Shown: positions 22,250-31,227 of the stretch, piece after piece
Numbering within the stretch: the first letter of the stretch is position 1
Layout: each line of letters starts with the position of its first letter
Origin: Desulfobotulus alkaliphilus
GTDB lineage: Bacteria > Desulfobacterota > Desulfobacteria > Desulfobacterales > ASO4-4
DNA length: 64,000 bases
Direction of reading: 5' to 3'
NCBI RefSeq assembly: GCF_007830435.1
Contig: NZ_VLLC01000005.1
Location: 88,191 to 152,190, forward strand
Made by a program: the position numbers and the translations under genes
The notes under the pieces: generated by a model
Told to the model about the DNA's origin: nothing
Seen by the model: only the letters and a program-made list of their open reading frames with translations
Databases searched by the model: none

Positions 22250-22570
22250 ATGAACTGCATTGACGGTATTGAGGGTGTAGCTAAAAAGATCATTGACACA
22301 CTGTATCATACGGCCCGGGAGCAGGGATGCGATGACACAGAATGTATCCGCTGTCTGAAGGCTGCCGTTGAAGGTGCAGGCAGTTTTGTTGGCAGCAACC
22401 GGGAAGTGGTCAGTGACCCCAGCCTGCTGACCCGTGAGCTGTATATTTATGCAAAAACGCTGTGGCTGTCTTCCCGCAGCCAAGGACCGGAAGAAAAAAA
22501 GGAACCCGACGAAGAATATTACGGTTACTACTTTGACCGTATCTATCACGAACAGAACTACCCCCTCTGA
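22250..22570 (+). CDS. Small conserved hypothetical protein
   Basis: A 106-residue soluble protein with ATG at 22250 and GAGGG about 8 bases upstream. The N-terminal half is helical (GVAKKIIDTLYHTAREQ) and contains three cysteines; the C-terminus is Glu/Tyr rich (EEYYGYYFDRIYHEQ). I do not recognise a family. It ends 49 bases before the IHF subunit gene, so the two probably share the promoter at 22161. Confidence 0.65.
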   Translation: MNCIDGIEGVAKKIIDTLYHTAREQGCDDTECIRCLKAAVEGAGSFVGSNREVVSDPSLLTRELYIYAKTLWLSSRSQGPEEKKEPDEEYYGYYFDRIYHEQNYPL

Positions 22571-22619
22571 ACGTAAAGCCCTGTGGGGAAAAACACGAAA
22601 AAAGACTTCAGGAGTTGCA

Positions 22620-22907
22620 ATGGCGCTGACCAAAAATGACATCGTGGAAAGAATCAGCATTACAGGCTTCAACAAAAAACAATCCGTGGACATTGTTGAA
22701 ACCCTGCTGATGATCATGAAAGACCAGTTGGCAGAAGGCAATGACGTACTGATTTCCGGTTTCGGAAAATTCTGCGTCAAGGAAAAAAGAGCCCGCAGGG
22801 GACGCAACCCGGCCACGGGTAGTGATCTGATTCTTCGTCCCCGAAGGGTTGTCACCTTTAAATGTTCCGGTAAGCTCCGGGATGCCATTAACGGTCCGGA
22901 ATCCTGA
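22620..22907 (+). CDS. ihfA: IHF/HU-family DNA-bending protein (IHF alpha-like)
   Basis: 95 residues. ATG 22620 has GGAG 5 bases upstream; the frame is open further left but that part is not HU-like. The body is a classical HU/IHF fold with VLISGFGKFCVKEKRARRGRNPATG, the beta-arm with its intercalating Pro. MALTKNDIVERI and the helix QSVDIVETLL resemble IHF alpha. It bends DNA as a heterodimer or homodimer; its partner is not in the window. A 16-bp-arm palindrome without a T run (about 22930-22965) follows. Confidence 0.88.
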   Translation: MALTKNDIVERISITGFNKKQSVDIVETLLMIMKDQLAEGNDVLISGFGKFCVKEKRARRGRNPATGSDLILRPRRVVTFKCSGKLRDAINGPES

Positions 22908-23015
22908 AAAACGGCCCTGTTTGCATTATCCGGCAGCAGATGGAAAAGAAGTTTCCTCTGCTGTCGGCAGCCCCCCCTACCCGACAACAACCCCCAGACT
23001 CCGGTGATCAATCCC

Positions 23016-24557
23016 ATGCCCCTGACACGTATGCGCCCCTTTACTCTGGCCCTGTGGATTATTACCCTTTTTACACTGTTGCGTTTTTTCCATGCCGGTG
23101 CATTCATGCTGGTCCCCGATGAAACCAACTACTGGCAGTGGGGAAGGCATCTGGACTGGGGCTACCATGATCAGGCGCCCATGATCGGATGGCTGATCCG
23201 TTTTTTCTGTGAAATCATGGGGCATACGGAAAGGGCCGTACGCATGCCCTCCATCCTTGGCATGGCCCTTGCCGGTCTGTATATGGTACTTACCGCGAGA
23301 CGCTGGTTCGGAGAAGAGGCAGCCCTGGGAACCGCTTTAATCACCCAGTCCGTCCTGCTCTTTCAGGTGGGGGGTATCCTCGCCACCTCAGACGGCATAC
23401 AGGCGGCTGCCTGGGCCGGTGCCACCTATCATGTGGCAAGGGCTTATGAAGAAAACAGCTGGTCCCAGTGGCTCTGGGGCGGATTCTGGTTCGGATTCGG
23501 TCTTTTATCCAAATTCACCATGGTACTCTTCGGTTTTTTTGCCCTTGCCTACGGCCTTGGATCAAAAATCCACAGAAAACGCCTTACAGGCATCCGGCCA
23601 TGGGTGGCGGTCATCCTCGGCAGCCTGATGTTCATGCCCGTTATTTTCTGGAATCATTCCCACAACTGGAATTCCCTGCGCCATGTGGCCCATCTGGGAG
23701 GGGCCGGTTCGGAAACGGTTTTTACCCTTAAATATTTTTTTGAGTATCTGGGCTCGGAAATCGGGCTGATCACCCCCCTGATATTCCTCCTTGTCATCAT
23801 GGCCTGGTTTGCAGCCTTTCGTAACGATGCACCGGGAAAACCATGGATACGCCATTATCTTCTGGCCACCTCCCTGCCCATGATTCTGTTTTTTGCCCTT
23901 CTCAGCCTGAAAACCCGCATTTACGGCAACTGGCCTGCGGCGGGCTATCTGGGGGCCGCTGTACTGGCAGCCGCTTTTTTCAGCCACGGAGCAAGGGTTC
24001 CTGAGGCCCCCATCTTCAAAAAGGGACGTAAAATATGGCCATGGGCCATCGGGTCCGGGCTGCTGCTCACGGGCCTCCTCCTCGTCCACGTACTCTACCC
24101 TATTCTGCCCATCCCCCCGGATAAGGACAGGTCTGCCATTGAAAGCAGCGGCTGGGATGACCTTGGCCAACGGGTTGCGGCCATGGCAGAAGAAATGCCC
24201 GTGGATCAGGACACCTTTTTCTTTGGTTTCAGGTATCAGATTGCAAGCGAGCTGGCCTTTTATATGCCGGGCCAGCCCCGTACCGTTTCCATCAACCGCT
24301 GGCACAGGCCCAATGTCTATGATTACTGGTGGAAAGATGCGGATATTCTGGGAAAAAACGCCATCGGCGTGTCAAGGCATCCGGATTTCAGGCAAAGGCT
24401 TCTGGAAGTTTTTGAGCATGTGGACGAGCCTGAGGTGTTTTCTGTGATGCGGCGGGGAGAGAAAGTCCGGGAACTCTTTATTTACCGATGCTATGGCTTT
24501 AAAGGGGGGCTCCGGTGGCAGCCCTCAAGGCCCGATGATGTACGGGCAAGGGGATAG
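23016..24557 (+). CDS. GT39/ArnT-like integral membrane glycosyltransferase
   Basis: About 513 residues. A GTG at 23004 and ATGs at 23016 and 23031 are possible starts; none has a strong Shine-Dalgarno, so the start is uncertain. The first extracytoplasmic loop has the acidic DETNYWQW motif typical of GT-C enzymes that use polyprenyl-phosphate sugars, followed by roughly ten hydrophobic helices and a soluble C-terminal domain. It probably moves a sugar from undecaprenyl-phosphate to a lipid or protein on the periplasmic side. The GT2 gene at 26414 could make the lipid-linked donor, although the two are on opposite strands. Confidence 0.82.
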   Translation: MPLTRMRPFTLALWIITLFTLLRFFHAGAFMLVPDETNYWQWGRHLDWGYHDQAPMIGWLIRFFCEIMGHTERAVRMPSILGMALAGLYMVLTARRWFGEEAALGTALITQSVLLFQVGGILATSDGIQAAAWAGATYHVARAYEENSWSQWLWGGFWFGFGLLSKFTMVLFGFFALAYGLGSKIHRKRLTGIRPWVAVILGSLMFMPVIFWNHSHNWNSLRHVAHLGGAGSETVFTLKYFFEYLGSEIGLITPLIFLLVIMAWFAAFRNDAPGKPWIRHYLLATSLPMILFFALLSLKTRIYGNWPAAGYLGAAVLAAAFFSHGARVPEAPIFKKGRKIWPWAIGSGLLLTGLLLVHVLYPILPIPPDKDRSAIESSGWDDLGQRVAAMAEEMPVDQDTFFFGFRYQIASELAFYMPGQPRTVSINRWHRPNVYDYWWKDADILGKNAIGVSRHPDFRQRLLEVFEHVDEPEVFSVMRRGEKVRELFIYRCYGFKGGLRWQPSRPDDVRARG

Positions 24558-24611
24558 CGCAGCGAACCTCAAAGGTTTCAGCAGGTCTTCAAAATACCTG
24601 CTGCGCCGGAT

Positions 24612-26402
24612 TCAGCCCGCCTGCCCATCCAGTAGGTCCGGAACAGCATTTAAAGCAGAACCGTTTCCACCTTCAACTTCCATGGGAATCCATACCGAAA
24701 TACAGCAGCCTTCACCGGGCCGGGAACGTATCTCAAAGCGCCCTCCAAGGAGGGCCACGCGTTCCGCCATGCCCTTCAGGCCCATGCCCCGTTCCGGCGA
24801 TACGGAGCCCTCCTGCCTTTCCGCATCAAAGCCCATCCCATTGTCACGGATACGCAGAATAATATCCGGATGGGAAGCAATCAGCCGGATATCCACCCGG
24901 GTAGCCCCTGCATGTTTACGGATATTCCCCAAGGCCTCCTGTACAAGGCGGTAGAGGTTGATTTCTCTGTCAAAATCCCTGGCCGACCCCTCCATACCCG
25001 CCGTAACAAAATGCACGGGAATGCCCGTGTGATCCGTGAATTCCTGGCAATAACGATAAATGGTCCGGGAAAGTCCAAGGGTATCGAGATCTGGCGGACG
25101 AAGGGCATAGGCAATTTCCCTTAAATCCTTTATGGCATCCTGCAGCCTTCGTGACAGGTGTGAGGTCTGACGGCGGATGGGGGATCCGGATTCAAGCTGC
25201 ATGGCCATATCCTCAAAGGCAATGCGCAGGGATGAAAGATCCTGGGCCACATGGTCATGCAGATCCCTTGCTATCCTGTGCCTTTCATTCTCAAGGGCAC
25301 GCAGCAGTTCATGGGTCAACTGGGCAATGCGCCGCTCCGCACGCTTCTGGCTTGAAATATCTGTAATAACAGCAAAGCTACCCTGAAAAAGCCCCTTTTC
25401 ATCCAGCAGGGCTTCGGCAGAAATAATCACAGGTATACTGCTCCCGGAATGATCCTGCAGACAGGCCTCATAGGCACTGCGCTGTCCGGCTTTTCTTTTT
25501 TCAAATTCCTTTTCCGCCCGGACCTTTGCAAGACCATCCATGAACTCAGAAAAATGACGGCCCAGCATTTCTTCCCTCGAAAGCCCCAGAAGTTCACACA
25601 TGCGATCATTGACATAAACAATTTCACCATCAGGGCCGGAAACCCCCAGACAGTCATTCATTCGCTCCACAAGCTGGCGGTAGCGCATGCGGGATTCAGC
25701 CACCCTTTCGGCCAGTTCCCGTGCCTGTTTCTGCAGTTTCATCTTGGTTTCTTCAAGGGTTTTTCTTGCCTTATACTCTTTCATGCGCAGGCGGTGATTG
25801 GTCTCAGCAGCCATGAGGCAGATCCCAAGGGTCACAAGAACCAGTATATGACTGAGGAAAAAAAGCGATACCTGTTCCGACCCGCTTTTCCGGAGAATGA
25901 CCAGAAAATAAACAAAATAGGGGATAAAAATATGGGGCAGCATCATGCGCGAGGGCAGCGCCATAATGGAAGAAAATGCCACAATGACCATAAGAAAACC
26001 GGCATAATAGGAAGTCCGGTAACCATCCGTAACAACAACAATAAGGATCATTGCAAAGGCGCAGACATAAAAACCGGCAAAGGCCAGCCTTGCACTTTGA
26101 AAACCAAGATCAATGCGGCGGTTTACCCAGAAAAGCATCAGGCAGATGAGACCCGTCCCAAAACGCAAAGGGGTAAGTGCCCATATTTTATCGGGATAAT
26201 AGGCCCAGTCCGTAACGGTAAAAAAAGGAAAAAGCAGTGCAGCAAGCACAAGGAGCAGGCTGGTTCTATCCCTCACAAGAGGTGCCTGATCCTCCTCAAA
26301 ATCCCTGTCTGTTCCACCCCTGAAATAATTTTTCCATCTGAGGCCCATGCAGGAAAGTGACCTTGCAGCCCCTGCAAGGCCACTTTTTAAATCAAACCGC
26401 AT
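24612..26402 (-). CDS. Membrane PAS sensor histidine kinase (NarX/DegS-type)
   Basis: 596 residues from ATG 26402 (AGGT upstream). The N-terminal part has six or so hydrophobic helices, then a coiled coil, one PAS domain (about residues 240-360), a HisKA_3 dimerisation helix with the phospho-acceptor His in RHRIARDLHDHVAQDL, and an HATPase with N box (EALGNIRKHA) and G boxes. Such kinases usually pair with NarL-type regulators, but none is in the window, so it is an orphan here. It starts 11 bases after the GT2 stop codon. A palindrome at 24579-24603 separates it from the convergent GT39 gene. Confidence 0.88.
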   Translation of the reverse strand: MRFDLKSGLAGAARSLSCMGLRWKNYFRGGTDRDFEEDQAPLVRDRTSLLLVLAALLFPFFTVTDWAYYPDKIWALTPLRFGTGLICLMLFWVNRRIDLGFQSARLAFAGFYVCAFAMILIVVVTDGYRTSYYAGFLMVIVAFSSIMALPSRMMLPHIFIPYFVYFLVILRKSGSEQVSLFFLSHILVLVTLGICLMAAETNHRLRMKEYKARKTLEETKMKLQKQARELAERVAESRMRYRQLVERMNDCLGVSGPDGEIVYVNDRMCELLGLSREEMLGRHFSEFMDGLAKVRAEKEFEKRKAGQRSAYEACLQDHSGSSIPVIISAEALLDEKGLFQGSFAVITDISSQKRAERRIAQLTHELLRALENERHRIARDLHDHVAQDLSSLRIAFEDMAMQLESGSPIRRQTSHLSRRLQDAIKDLREIAYALRPPDLDTLGLSRTIYRYCQEFTDHTGIPVHFVTAGMEGSARDFDREINLYRLVQEALGNIRKHAGATRVDIRLIASHPDIILRIRDNGMGFDAERQEGSVSPERGMGLKGMAERVALLGGRFEIRSRPGEGCCISVWIPMEVEGGNGSALNAVPDLLDGQAG

Positions 26403-26413
26403 TACCTGCACCT

Positions 26414-27151
26414 TCAGCCGATATCATGGCGACCAAGTTTTTTATGCAGCCCCCGGATTTTGAATAGTTCACGGAAAACCGCCAGTGTTTTTCCAAGTGT
26501 GTCGTATTTAATTCTGGAATTTTCCTGATGGGTCCATGTAACGGGAAACTGCGCCACCCTGTAGTTCAACCGACGGGCAAGATAAAGAATTTCCGGATCA
26601 AAAATTACGCTGTGCAACTGCTGTCGGGAGAAAAGATTCTGCGACGCCTTCCTCGAAAATATTTTGAAACCACACTGGGTATCCGGGTAATCCATTCCCA
26701 GATAAAAATTCTGAATCAGGGTATAGAATTTTCCCGCCATCTCCCGCAGGGGTTTCTGGTGACGGCTGATATCTGCACCGGGTATGGCCCTGGATGCCAT
26801 GGCAATATCCGCACCACGGTCCATTTCCTCCATTGCTCTGGGAATGAACGATGCGGGTACAGAATAATCCGCATCCATGAACAAAATCCTCTCGCCCATG
26901 GCACGGAGCATACCATAACGTACCGCGTAGCCCTTGCCTCTGTTGGGAAAATATTCAAGGCAGCGTATGGTAAGGCTGGCAGGGCCTTTAAAAGTTTCCA
27001 CCACCTGACGGGTTCCATCCCGGCTGCCGTCACTTACCACAAGAATTTCTGCGTCCATGGCATTCTTTTCCAGCCACGCGGCAGTTTCATGCAGTGTTTT
27101 CTGAATACGGTCCTCTTCATTGTAAGCCGGAATGACGATAGAAAAACTCAT
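26414..27151 (-). CDS. Family 2 glycosyltransferase, polyprenyl-phosphate sugar synthase-like
   Basis: 245 residues. N-terminal SIVIPAYNEEDRI, the DGS(R)DGT motif, the metal-binding DADYSVP and a QCGFKIF acceptor-site segment mark the Dpg1/Alg5-like branch of GT2. No membrane anchor is present. It likely transfers a sugar from a nucleotide donor to undecaprenyl phosphate, giving the substrate for GT-C enzymes such as the one encoded at 23016. The start is ATG 27151 with AAAGGG upstream. Confidence 0.85.
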   Translation of the reverse strand: MSFSIVIPAYNEEDRIQKTLHETAAWLEKNAMDAEILVVSDGSRDGTRQVVETFKGPASLTIRCLEYFPNRGKGYAVRYGMLRAMGERILFMDADYSVPASFIPRAMEEMDRGADIAMASRAIPGADISRHQKPLREMAGKFYTLIQNFYLGMDYPDTQCGFKIFSRKASQNLFSRQQLHSVIFDPEILYLARRLNYRVAQFPVTWTHQENSRIKYDTLGKTLAVFRELFKIRGLHKKLGRHDIG

Positions 27152-27254
27152 GCGTCCCTTTCACCTCTTCCTTTAACGGCCTGACCCAGCTCTGTCAGTC
27201 AATGCCTGCCATAGGTGGCAAGCAAAATTTTGATATCATGTTTTTTTAATTAAA

Positions 27255-27809
27255 TCAAGGCCATACAAAACCCTTTTGTGCCATCTCCTCCCGGCTCAGA
27301 CCTTCCAGCTCATGGGGAAGAACAATCCAGTCCTCTGGTCCAAAAATCCGGTAGAAGTAGTCCGGCCGGATATGAACCTGAGTATTTTCAGGCTTATAAT
27401 AAAGGGCTGCCAGGGAAAGGTGTACATCCGGATAGGGAAGTGCTGCAACAATGGCATCGTGTACCGCAAGCAAGGTTCTGCCCCGGTCAAAGATGTCATC
27501 CACCACAAGGATGCGGGTTCCGGGTTTTAGATGACGTATCACCGCACCCACATTGTCCACAAAGACTTCTTCTTCGGCCTCAAAAAAACCCGAGTAGGAA
27601 CGTGCCTGAATGGTGGCATAATCTTTGGGCTTTCCCGTCAACACCATAAAAACTTCCTGCATATAAATGGAAACCTGGGCCCCGCCACGGGTTACACCGA
27701 CAAAATGGTCAAAATCCAGTCCCTTTCGAAAAAGGTCCTTGGCAAAAGCCCAGCAATCCTGCTCCATCTGGCCTGCGGATATATACTGCTTTTCATGGAA
27801 TGTTTCCAT
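27255..27809 (-). CDS. Purine-type phosphoribosyltransferase
   Basis: 184 residues with the PRPP-binding signature ILVVDDIFDRGRTL near residues 97-110 and an N-terminal GVTRGGA pyrophosphate loop. The layout resembles xanthine/hypoxanthine phosphoribosyltransferases of the hpt/gpt type, which salvage a base to its nucleotide. The start is ATG 27809 with a strong AGGAGG 5 bases upstream. The purine permease gene lies next in the upstream direction, supporting a purine-salvage role. Confidence 0.82.
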   Translation of the reverse strand: METFHEKQYISAGQMEQDCWAFAKDLFRKGLDFDHFVGVTRGGAQVSIYMQEVFMVLTGKPKDYATIQARSYSGFFEAEEEVFVDNVGAVIRHLKPGTRILVVDDIFDRGRTLLAVHDAIVAALPYPDVHLSLAALYYKPENTQVHIRPDYFYRIFGPEDWIVLPHELEGLSREEMAQKGFVWP

Positions 27810-27843
27810 GTGCCTCCTGTATCCGGGAAATAATTATAACGTG

Positions 27844-28003
27844 AAAAAAGCGTCAGCCTTGTAATGATTCAGCAGGCTTCCCTTCTCCCTCCAGGCGGTG
27901 GCTGAGGCTCTCGAAGCCTGAGGAACCCCGGCACACAGGTCACAAACCGGAGCTGTTCCATGTGCTGTAAGCTTGTTGGCCTGAGTGCCGAAGGGAAGAA
28001 AGA
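27844..28003 (-). ncRNA. Structured ncRNA candidate, 6S-RNA-like
   Basis: A gene-free 286-base stretch (27810-28095) contains an RNA-like fold. Outer arms CTTCCCTTC (27877-27885) and GAAGGGAAG (27990-27998) pair perfectly; inside come a symmetric 6/6 internal loop and a CAGGC/GCCTG stem, then a long bulged rod (GGAAC/GTTCC, CTCCGG/CCGGGG). The rod with an internal bubble and the length resemble 6S RNA. On the minus strand a further AGCCT/AGGCT hairpin is followed by six T (27849-27844), which argues for this strand. A second palindrome, GACTTTTTC/GAAAAAGTC (28030-28063), lies upstream. The 6S identity is inference; no conserved 6S block could be verified. Confidence 0.45.
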
Positions 28004-28095
28004 AAGCCGTAAAAAACACCTTGCCCGTTGACTTTTTCTAAAGATTTTAAGGCTGAAAAAGTCAGAAAACCCATGCTTGAATAATTACAAGCTTT

Positions 28096-29400
28096 TTACA
28101 GCGCCTTGAGCAGGAGCTCGATCATGGAAAAGACACCGATGATCCACATAACCGGATGAATCTTACGGATATTACCGGAAAATGAAGAGACAAGAATAAA
28201 AGAAAGAAACCCTACACAAAGCCCCATGCTGATGCTGAAGGTCAGGGGCATGAGTATGATGGTAAGAAATGCGGGCAGGGCCACTTCAAAATTCTGGAAA
28301 TCAATTTTCTGAACATTTTTAAACATGAAAACGCCCACAACAATCAGGGCAGGGGCCGTTGCAAAGGCAGGCACCACAGCAATAAAAGGCGTGAACAGAA
28401 GGGCCGCAAGGAAAAAGAACCCCGTACTCAATGCCGTAAGTCCTGTGCGGCCGCCCTGTGCAATACCGGAGCCAGACTCAATGTAGGTGGTGGTGGTACT
28501 GGTTCCCATAAGTGCACCGGCTACGGTTGCCACGGCATCGGCTTCCAGCACCCTGTCAATGGAACGGATATTGCCATCCTTATCCACCATATCCGCTTCA
28601 TAGGAACAGGCTACAACAGTGCCTACTGAATCAAAAAGATCCACAAACATAAATGAAAAAATAGCCCCTGCAAAGCCCCATTTCAATGCAGAAAGGATAT
28701 CCAGTTCCATAAAAATAGGAGCGATGGAAGGAGGCGTTGAAAAAAAGCCGTCAGGAACTCCCACAAGGCCGAATATCATACCAAGAATGGTGGTCACAAT
28801 AATACCCACAAGAATAGACCCACGAATCTTCATCACCTCAAAAACCGCAATGAGGGCAAGCCCCACAAGACCGAGTGCAACGGGAGTTGTCAGGGTACCA
28901 AGCGTGACCATAGTGGCGGGATGGGGCACAAACAGACCAAGGGTTTTGAAACCAATAAATGTGATGAAAAGTCCGATACCCGCAGCCGTTCCCAGACGCA
29001 GTTCCATGGGGATGGCTGCAATAATCCATTTACGCACCCCCAGAAGGGTGAGAACAAGAAAAAAGATACCGGAAATAAAAACAACCCCCAGCGCCGTCTG
29101 CCATGCCATTCCCTGTCCCAACACAAGGGTATAGGCAAAAAAAGCATTCAGCCCCATACCCGGTGCCATGGCAAAGGGGACATTGGCCCAGAGACCCACA
29201 AGGATGGTTGCAAAGGCTGCAGCCAGAATGGTGGCGGTAATCAGTGCGCCCTTGTCCATCCCTGCATCCCCCAAGATATTGGGGTTTACAAAAATAATAT
29301 AGGCCATGGTAAGAAAAGTTGTAAGGCCTGCCATAATTTCCTGACGAAAAGAGGTCCGATTTTCCGTCAGTTTAAAAAAAACATTCAGTTGTGCGATCAT
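28096..29400 (-). CDS. AzgA/PbuG-type purine (adenine/guanine/hypoxanthine) permease
   Basis: 434 residues with about 12-14 hydrophobic helices. Starts LNVFFKLTENRTSFRQEIMAGLTTFLTMAYIIFVNP, the strong N-terminal signature of the AzgA branch of nucleobase transporters, and has the helix-10 region STTTTYIESGSGIAQGGRTG that lines the substrate site. It imports purine bases with protons. The neighbouring phosphoribosyltransferase would trap them as nucleotides. I looked for a purine riboswitch in the leader (29401-29560) and saw none. Confidence 0.93.
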   Translation of the reverse strand: MIAQLNVFFKLTENRTSFRQEIMAGLTTFLTMAYIIFVNPNILGDAGMDKGALITATILAAAFATILVGLWANVPFAMAPGMGLNAFFAYTLVLGQGMAWQTALGVVFISGIFFLVLTLLGVRKWIIAAIPMELRLGTAAGIGLFITFIGFKTLGLFVPHPATMVTLGTLTTPVALGLVGLALIAVFEVMKIRGSILVGIIVTTILGMIFGLVGVPDGFFSTPPSIAPIFMELDILSALKWGFAGAIFSFMFVDLFDSVGTVVACSYEADMVDKDGNIRSIDRVLEADAVATVAGALMGTSTTTTYIESGSGIAQGGRTGLTALSTGFFFLAALLFTPFIAVVPAFATAPALIVVGVFMFKNVQKIDFQNFEVALPAFLTIILMPLTFSISMGLCVGFLSFILVSSFSGNIRKIHPVMWIIGVFSMIELLLKAL

Positions 29401-29779
29401 TTTTCAAGTCTCTTTATGGGGTTAGAATTGCAGATATTCAGCATATACGCACTCTTTAAGCAAAAAGTCTTTATTTTTATCCTTTCATTCGGAATGCTAC
29501 AGACTGAAATCCTTAAGTATGAATAAAGGTTAAGTTCTGAAAACCAGCGACCATATCAAATATGGCAACTTAAAAAATTGTATCCTTTAGCATGCAAATA
29601 TTTTAAGGTCAATCTGCATACTTTCATCAATATTTTTCCAAACAATCCCCAGCGAAGGGACGAGAACAATGTTCTTGATATTAAAGCAAAAAAAAGGAAG
29701 ATAACGGAACAGACACCGCCCTCTCCCCGTAATTCCTGAACAGGCCTCTTGCCACTGCCATAGGGCAGTTCAGCGGTTT
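29401..29779. other. Gene-free stretch, nothing convincing
   Basis: A 379-base A/T-rich region upstream of the purine permease and downstream of the FliL-like gene. It must contain the permease promoter, but I see no near-consensus hexamers, no riboswitch core and no terminator with a T run. A GTG-started frame (29556-29783, minus) overlaps the stop of the FliL-like gene but lacks any family resemblance. Confidence 0.5.
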
Positions 29780-30655
29780 TCACTCCGATACTGAAGCTTC
29801 CGTTTGTTGCGGGACGGGCCTCTGCGGGGGCATGACACCAAACTCGTGGCGCAGCTCCGGATAGCCAAGGATAAACTCTTCAAGGCTTTCTTCACTGGAT
29901 GCCACAATGATATTTCTGATTTCTATTTCTTCCAGACGGTTATCAAAGTACGGAGCCAGCATATTCCGAAGGTGAAGGCGAAATTCCTTTACCCTGTCAA
30001 ATGAATTCATATCACGGTATTCCAGACTGGAGAGATAAAAAAGAATGGTTTCACGAACTTCAGGATGCAGGGGCGGCGGTGGCGGTATCTCTTCCGGACT
30101 GCTTACCGGATATTCAAGCCCCAGGACAAACTCCATCTCCATACAAAGAAAACGTTGCCTTTCCAGTACTCTGGTGCGGGCAATATTGACAATAATAGGT
30201 TCCATTCTCACCACCTGATGGGCCAGTATTTCACCAGCTACAGGACGTTGGGCCCTCACCTTGCTCCACTCCGATGTTCTTCCTGTTTCCGGATGCCTTA
30301 AGACAAGCTTTCCCGGCTCAAGGGTTTCTATGTCAAAGGTCTGCAGGGAGCCAGCTGGCCACATACCTGCTTCCTCTGCTGTTTCAACGGAAAAAACCAG
30401 ACGGTCTCTGGATTCCATTTTCCAGCGCCCCGTACTCTGCCCTCTTTTTTCTATAATTTTGGTATGCTGTCCTTCCATTCTGTCCTCGGACTGCCATGAT
30501 CCATTATTCCTTAAGGTGAGAATGGTATGGACATTCATATGGGAAATCCGCCAGCTTCCAATGAGAAGCAATCTCGGGTCTTCCTCCCTTTCACCACCAC
30601 AGGAGACAAGTCCGGCCAAAAAGAGGATCAGAACCGCCCGGAAAAAAAGTCTCAT
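29780..30655 (-). CDS. FliL-like domain lipoprotein
   Basis: 291 residues with a lipoprotein signal (lipobox LAGLVSC, Cys19). Residues about 28-130 look like a small beta domain (LIGSWRISHMNVHTILTL) resembling lipocalin-like modules. The C-terminal half, MEMEFVLGLEYP then RETILFYLSSLEYRDMNSFDRVKEF and a following EIEIRNIIVAS strand, has the FliL pattern of flagellar basal-body proteins. FliL is normally a single-pass membrane protein, so a lipid-anchored version is unusual. It ends the cluster of small unknown genes and overlaps the preceding gene by ATGA. No flagellar genes are visible nearby; function open. Confidence 0.65.
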   Translation of the reverse strand: MRLFFRAVLILFLAGLVSCGGEREEDPRLLLIGSWRISHMNVHTILTLRNNGSWQSEDRMEGQHTKIIEKRGQSTGRWKMESRDRLVFSVETAEEAGMWPAGSLQTFDIETLEPGKLVLRHPETGRTSEWSKVRAQRPVAGEILAHQVVRMEPIIVNIARTRVLERQRFLCMEMEFVLGLEYPVSSPEEIPPPPPLHPEVRETILFYLSSLEYRDMNSFDRVKEFRLHLRNMLAPYFDNRLEEIEIRNIIVASSEESLEEFILGYPELRHEFGVMPPQRPVPQQTEASVSE

Positions 30656-30828
30656 GCGTCCTCCCTGTCCGGGTTTTCCTGATCCCTGTTCTCTTCATGG
30701 CAGATACAGTCATTTTCTCCGCATTGTGTGCAGATAAAATGTGCAGCACCTTTTTTTTTACGGTCAGCCAGCCTTCGTACCCCGAAAAACACAAGAAAAA
30801 ATAAAACAAAAAGAACGATCCACTCCAT
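30652..30828 (-). CDS. Small membrane-anchored Cys-rich protein
   Basis: A 58-residue protein. ATG 30828 has GAGAGG 7 bases upstream; the stop TGA overlaps the ATG of the FliL-like gene (ATGA), a strong sign of translational coupling. It has one N-terminal membrane helix (WIVLFVLFFLVFFGV), a basic stop-transfer stretch (RRLADRKKK) and a cytoplasmic tail with four Cys in C-x2-C-x4-C-x-C plus an acidic end. The Cys could bind a metal. No family recognised. The reading frame and overlap make me believe it is real despite its size. Confidence 0.6.
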   Translation of the reverse strand: MEWIVLFVLFFLVFFGVRRLADRKKKGAAHFICTQCGENDCICHEENRDQENPDREDA

Positions 30829-30830
30829 GA

Positions 30831-31181
30831 TTATACCTCTCCGGAAGCATCCGGTGCCATAAAGGCAGCGGGAAAGGGAATGATGCGGCAGCCTGAAACA
30901 GGATCACCATGATCCACCCTGACCTTAATGCCGAAACAGCGACAGGAAAGCCAGTATCCCTGACAACAGGGGCATATTTCAAGAAAACACCCCACATGAT
31001 GAAGACCACCAGGCATCACACCGCAGCAGGGACAGCGGGATGGCAGACCATCCTGCTCGAAAACCGTCTTTTTCCGTGGGCTGTAAGGAACCGGCAGATA
31101 ATGCACCCCATGAATACGAATACGGCTTTCAGCACAGCTTGATGCCGCTGAATACCGGCCACAGAAATTGCATCGGTCCAT
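30831..31181 (-). CDS. Cys-rich hypothetical protein
   Basis: 116 residues from ATG 31181 with an AGGGGGCAGG tract upstream. Starts MDRCNFCGRY and has further pairs CPCCG, CPCC and CRCF, so it probably binds zinc through two or more Cys clusters. It ends 2 bases before the start of the small membrane protein, so the genes are translated in series. Function unknown. The frame extends N-terminally but the chosen start has the only good ribosome site. Confidence 0.6.
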   Translation of the reverse strand: MDRCNFCGRYSAASSCAESRIRIHGVHYLPVPYSPRKKTVFEQDGLPSRCPCCGVMPGGLHHVGCFLEICPCCQGYWLSCRCFGIKVRVDHGDPVSGCRIIPFPAAFMAPDASGEV

Positions 31182-31227
31182 ACCTGCCCCCTCTTTCATC
31201 ATGAAAGCATTGAGCAAAAGCCCCCTG

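Noticed and set aside
22161-22907. Longer IHF frame from 22434
   Set aside because: The part before 22620 overlaps the upstream gene in another frame and lacks HU-like sequence. ATG 22620 has GGAG and the proper N-terminus.
27877-27998. Signal recognition particle RNA
   Set aside because: The conserved GGTCAGG...GGAAGCAGCC tip is absent; only a GTGTGCCGGG-like stretch is shared by chance.
29401-29560. Purine riboswitch in front of the purine permease
   Set aside because: The conserved three-way-junction sequences cannot be found in the leader on the minus strand.
29556-29783. 75-residue minus-strand ORF after the FliL-like gene
   Set aside because: GTG start without a family match; A/T-rich intergenic composition. 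The overlap with the preceding stop is not enough alone.
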